Of a stretch of 64,000 nt of DNA, positions 60,401 through 64,000 are shown piece after piece. The stretch is from positions 124,001 through 188,000 of the forward strand of contig JACATO010000062.1 in NCBI GenBank assembly GCA_018389105.1, written 5' to 3'. Numbering within the stretch: the stretch's first letter is position 1; every line of letters starts with the position of its first letter. The translations under genes were made by a program, and so were the position numbers. Source of the DNA: Nautilus pompilius (taxonomy: Eukaryota; Mollusca; Cephalopoda; Nautilida; Nautilidae). The notes under the pieces are model-generated. The model worked only from the letters and a program-made list of their open reading frames with translations. It was not told where the DNA came from and made no database searches.

Positions 60401-60767
60401 TCCCGCGTGGCTTTCACGGACGGGCCATAAAAGAAAGGCGCAGATTCCCTGAACTACAATAGAAGCGCGGAGAATACTTAATTACTGTCACTGATTAAAC
60501 TGCCGCGGATCGCCCGTCACGGTTCAGCGATCGAAGCGGCCTCGCGGGTCTCGGCGGTAACTTGTAAAGAAACACCCTGACAAGCCGACACGGTTCCAGG
60601 TTTTCGCTTGGTCCCTCTGCGTTTCGGGTGGTCGGAACTACGTGGCCGTTTTTGCCAGCTTGGGAAAGGTGAGGTTCAAGCCCCACCACCTTATAAATCG
60701 TGAACCTAAGAAACTAGAAAACTCAGCCGACTCATTACGATAGAACGCCGGCCATCTCCCTCTCTTT
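57401..60767. other. Long unique stretch, no supported gene
   Basis: Contains (CA)n at 57558-57580 and 58724-58759, a CT patch with TACTGACATCATC at 57748-57800 (a decayed CRE unit), and an AT/GC block at 59480-59580 with two ATTCAAAT words. CpG-rich at 58560-58720 and 60140-60420. No coding exon or RNA gene recognised. Confidence 0.4.
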
Positions 60768-61112
60768 CTCTCTCTCTCTGTACAGACGGCATATCTCTGT
60801 ACCGACGTTATATCTCTCTGTACAGACGTCATATCTCTGTAACGACGTCACCTCTCTCTGTACTGACGTCATATCTCTATAATGACGCCATATCTCTGTA
60901 ATGACGTCATATCTCTGTAACGACGTCACCTCTCTCTGTACTGACGTCATATCTATATGTACAGACGTCATATCTCTGTAACGACGTCACCTCTCTCTGT
61001 AATGACGTCATATCTCTGTAACGCCGTCACCTCTCTCTGTACTGACGTCATATCTCTATGTACAGACGTCATACCTCTATAATGACGTCATATCTCTGTA
61101 ATGACGTCATCT
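60768..61112. repeat. CRE array 6
   Basis: Units of about 20 bp: TCTGTAMTGACGTCATATC, TCTGTAACGACGTCACC and TATGTACAGACGTCATA, repeated about 17 times. TGACGTCA and the variants CGACGTCA, AGACGTCA, TGACGCCA are interspersed. Same orientation as array 1. Confidence 0.93.
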
Positions 61113-63193
61113 CCCCCCTCTATACGAAGAATGGTTATAAATTCAGTGGGTCGTCTCTTCAGTTAGACTTGTTCTCACACCTGTCTGGCGACTGTTCTAT
61201 AAATCCGTCAAATATGAAAAAGACAAACCTTTCCTTTCGCCTTAAATTATGCAATAGTTTTCATAATGCAACGCAAAACAAAAAAAAAAAAAATAGTAAA
61301 CCCTGTGAAGTTTCTGTATCCGTTTGCTGCTGCTACTGTCAGGTTCAGAATCCGTGTCTCGTTGGAGATGCTAGCAGAGCGGGCTGCAAAAAGGTATTTA
61401 ACGGAAGGACTTGGGGAGCGATTAGCAACATAATATTTCCACCCTTATCTTATTTAACATTACACTGAGATTTCACTTGAGATACTTCAGTGTTCAGAAG
61501 GTATGGGATAGGCTGGCAACTTTCGGTCCTCTCGTTATTCCGACCCCTCAGCTGGGGCGGGGTCATTACTTACAGATTAGCAGGCCAGACAGACACTTCT
61601 GGAGGTGGCTCGTTAGCGGTTCCGGCGACTGGCTGCAACCAGGCCGCTGCCTGGAGCAGTTGTTCAGCGTGACGAAATCGTCATATTAAAAATGCGCCAG
61701 GCGGACGGTTACAAGAGACGAGGCTTCATGGGGAGTCAGAAGACTTCTTCTTGCCCCTCTCTGTGAGTAAATATAACTAAAAACTTATTTAAATTCGGCG
61801 CGATCCTATCTGTCGCCTTTAAGCGCTGGCCGGCTGCGCGTTTCCGTTAGCGTACGGAGTTCACGTCAGCCGTCTCGCTAACCTACGACGGGTGTTAAGG
61901 GTTAACAAAGTGCGCAACGTGCGTTCCCGACCAGGCCGAATCAGAACGCCAGGATTCCGCTCCAACATCTCGCCTCCCGCAGCAGCAGCTGCTGCTGCAT
62001 AATTAGGGCTGGTTCCCGTAGATTCCCCCAAGTGAAGGAAAGCAGAGATTTTAGCCGCGAACAAAGAACTGGAAAGGGAGATCACCGTATATGCAGAAGA
62101 AAACACCGAAGAGTTCCGGTATCGACTGAGATCTCGTAATGAATAATGAATGCGCTTACTGATGGCGAGTTCCATATAAGGCGATCAGCAGTAGCATCTC
62201 CTCTATAAGCATCGCGGCCTCGCCCACGACGGAGCGCGTGATGGAGTCTGGCCCGGTCCTCGCACGGTGCCGTGGTATTAACCCCTCCTAAATAGATAAT
62301 AATAATAATAATAATTATAATAATAATAATATAATAATAGATTTCTTCAAATTCCGGCGACACCAGAGTCTTCACGTACGCGCTAACCGTCAGTCGCTCT
62401 TCACGGATCCGTCCACCTGCTGTTGCCCGTTCGATGATTGAAGATCGATTTGTTAATTCAGCATTCAAGGAATCATGATTTACCAAGCCGATAAGAGATG
62501 GCGCTCGTATACATACTGCGCCTCTCGTTATCTGCACCCCACCCCATCCCGTGTCGACGCGTCGTCAGCATCATCAATCAATATCGTCAGCGCGCGTGTA
62601 GCTCGTCTAGCAAATCCCCATTTCCCCGCCTTTTCACAATTTAAATCTGTTTGCTTGGGTTGCGTGCACCTCTGACACGTCCGCGCCTCCTACGCAATAA
62701 AGCCGCCTAATTAGCGACGAGGCTACGAGAGCGCCGTCAAGAGGAGGTAACAACAACGTGCAACGACGCCCGCTGCTGTCATGTCCGCTCTCCGCTCTCG
62801 TTTCCCCCACCACTTCGGCCGGACCGGACAGGACAGGGAGCAAGAACCCTACTTGACAAGAAGCTGCGAGTTTTGCCAGGTGAAAACCCCAGGCTTTTGA
62901 AATCTACAACCCCCCCCCGGGTTCTAAGCACCTGATATCACTGAACAAAATAGGCTGCACACCCCTTTGCCTAAATGAGATCGTCGGGTGCCAGCCCGCT
63001 TTAGCTAAATGTCCTACGGCAGGCAGCGCTGCCATTGAAGAACTTTAAAGAACTCCAGTCGAAAAAAGAAGAAATCTCGGTGTATGTGGGTACGATCTAT
63101 CCCCCCCCCCTTCCCACGTGATTAAAGAAAACGACCGATCGGAAGGAATAACGGATCACTCGAGAAGTTCCGGACGTCTCGCTCTACGAGGAA
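61113..63193. other. Unique stretch, no supported gene
   Basis: Includes (AAT)n at 62296-62338, a (CAG/CTG)n patch at 61980-61997, an A run at 61279-61293, and C runs at about 62911 and 63102. Frames 61058-61468 (plus) and 62082-62537 (minus) pass through repeats or lack domains. Confidence 0.4.
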
Positions 63194-63231
63194 ATGCTGC
63201 TGCTGCTGCTGCTGCTGTTGTTGTTGTTGTT
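63194..63231. repeat. (CTG)n(TTG)n compound microsatellite
   Basis: About eight CTG triplets followed by five TTG triplets. Confidence 0.9.
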
Positions 63232-63417
63232 TACTGTATTAACATCTAAAAAAAAAAAAAAATTCGCTCGACAGCCGAAATGGAGTCTGACGGACCTGTT
63301 GCCAGTCGACTCTGGTGCTCAGGACGAATCACCTTGGGGGGGGGGGCGCGAGTGAGTCTGCTCAAACGCCGAACAGATGACACAAGACCCCCACCCCTCC
63401 CGGGGGGGTGGGGGAGA

Positions 63418-63454
<37 letters not shown>

Positions 63455-64000
63455 GAGGTAATCAGCACCGTGAAGGAAATCTCCGATTTCTTTGTGCGAC
63501 TAATAATATTTGGGATGTGGAATGAATTTGAGGAAAGGGCTTTTTATTCCAAAATGTTTCTGGTAAAGAACAAGATACACCGGTTTCCAAAAGTTATGCA
63601 AAAAAAAAAAAAAGCAACAAAGAAATAAATCGTCTTATTTTTTTTTCTTCCGAAATGGTTATAAGTTTTATTCGCCAAATATCTGATGCAAACTTCTTCT
63701 TCTTCTTCTTCATGTAGCGCAATTTTTATCGAAGAAATATTTTAATGGCTTCCAGTAGAAAGATGTAAATTAGCTTTGGTATAGAAACATGAAAAGGCCG
63801 GGCTGCGGCCCTATCAACTTTGGTTCTGGTAAGATATCTGCCTTGAAGGGCAACGCTATTGTCCAGAAATCCATTCAAGATCGACCATAGCAGATCGATC
63901 GATCGCTGTGTCACTTTTGGCCCGGCGCCGGAACTCCAACACCGTCACAACTTGCTTCCGATCTCTCTACGGCCGCAGGGAGGATGGTATCCGCATCAAC
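63232..64000. other. Unique stretch with GA and CTT repeats
   Basis: A run at 63248-63262, G runs at about 63337 and 63402, (GA)n at 63414-63449, A run at 63599-63613, and (CTT)n at about 63694-63711. No gene recognised. Confidence 0.45.

Noticed and set aside
60660-60690. GAGGTTCAAGCCCC as a tRNA T-arm
   Set aside because: The T-stem does not pair properly and no box A lies at the right distance.

Overview
The window is nuclear DNA from an animal, not a prokaryote. There is no dense ORF layout. It is dominated by long non-coding stretches, (GA)n/(CT)n, (CA)n, (AAT)n and (CTG)n microsatellites, seven or more minisatellites with regular periods, a tRNA-derived SINE, and two decayed Tc1/mariner transposases. 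The few coding signals are short stretches bounded by splice-site consensus sequences. CpG is not visibly depleted, and the candidate exons favour G/C at third codon positions. That fits an early-branching vertebrate or other deuterostome with GC-rich coding DNA (a cyclostome is one option), but the sequence alone does not fix the species.

Layout. 0-9.4 kb: a promoter-like start with a YY1-type site, a 52-bp minisatellite (2.5-3.0 kb), two weak exon candidates near 4.4 and 5.0 kb, GA repeats, then unique DNA. 9.4-17 kb: a large TGACGTCA/CT array, an NRF1 site followed by a perfect splice donor, an exon candidate at 12.0 kb, a 40-bp satellite with 20 indel-free units, and a second CRE/GA array. 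17-30 kb: a Tc1 relic, a long reading frame with a single stop at 21.3-22.0 kb, a 49-bp minisatellite, and a composite CRE/TGATGCAAT array at 26.3-27.0 kb. 30-40 kb: a 75-bp triplication, the best gene feature in the window (a Kazal-domain exon at 32.0 kb, minus strand, SMOC-like), a 66-bp minisatellite, and exon candidates at 36.5, 38.0 and 39.0 kb. 40-53 kb: a GA minisatellite, an exon candidate at 45.8 kb, a second Tc1 relic (minus strand), an array of CCAAT boxes at 47.5 kb, and a 1.4-kb CRE array. 53-64 kb: a (CA)n block, a tRNA-SINE, two more CRE arrays, and a GC3-rich exon candidate at 56.9 kb.

No complete gene can be assembled. The Kazal exon belongs to a minus-strand gene. Several plus-strand candidates (38.0, 39.0, 45.8, 56.9 kb) could belong to one or more other genes with large introns, but their links are unproven. 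The most unusual property is the repeated, independent occurrence of the full CRE palindrome TGACGTCA: in at least seven arrays, in both orientations, always inside CT/GA repeats, and also about eight times in single-copy DNA, where about one would be expected by chance. Whether this is only a repeat family or a real bZIP-binding landscape is open.
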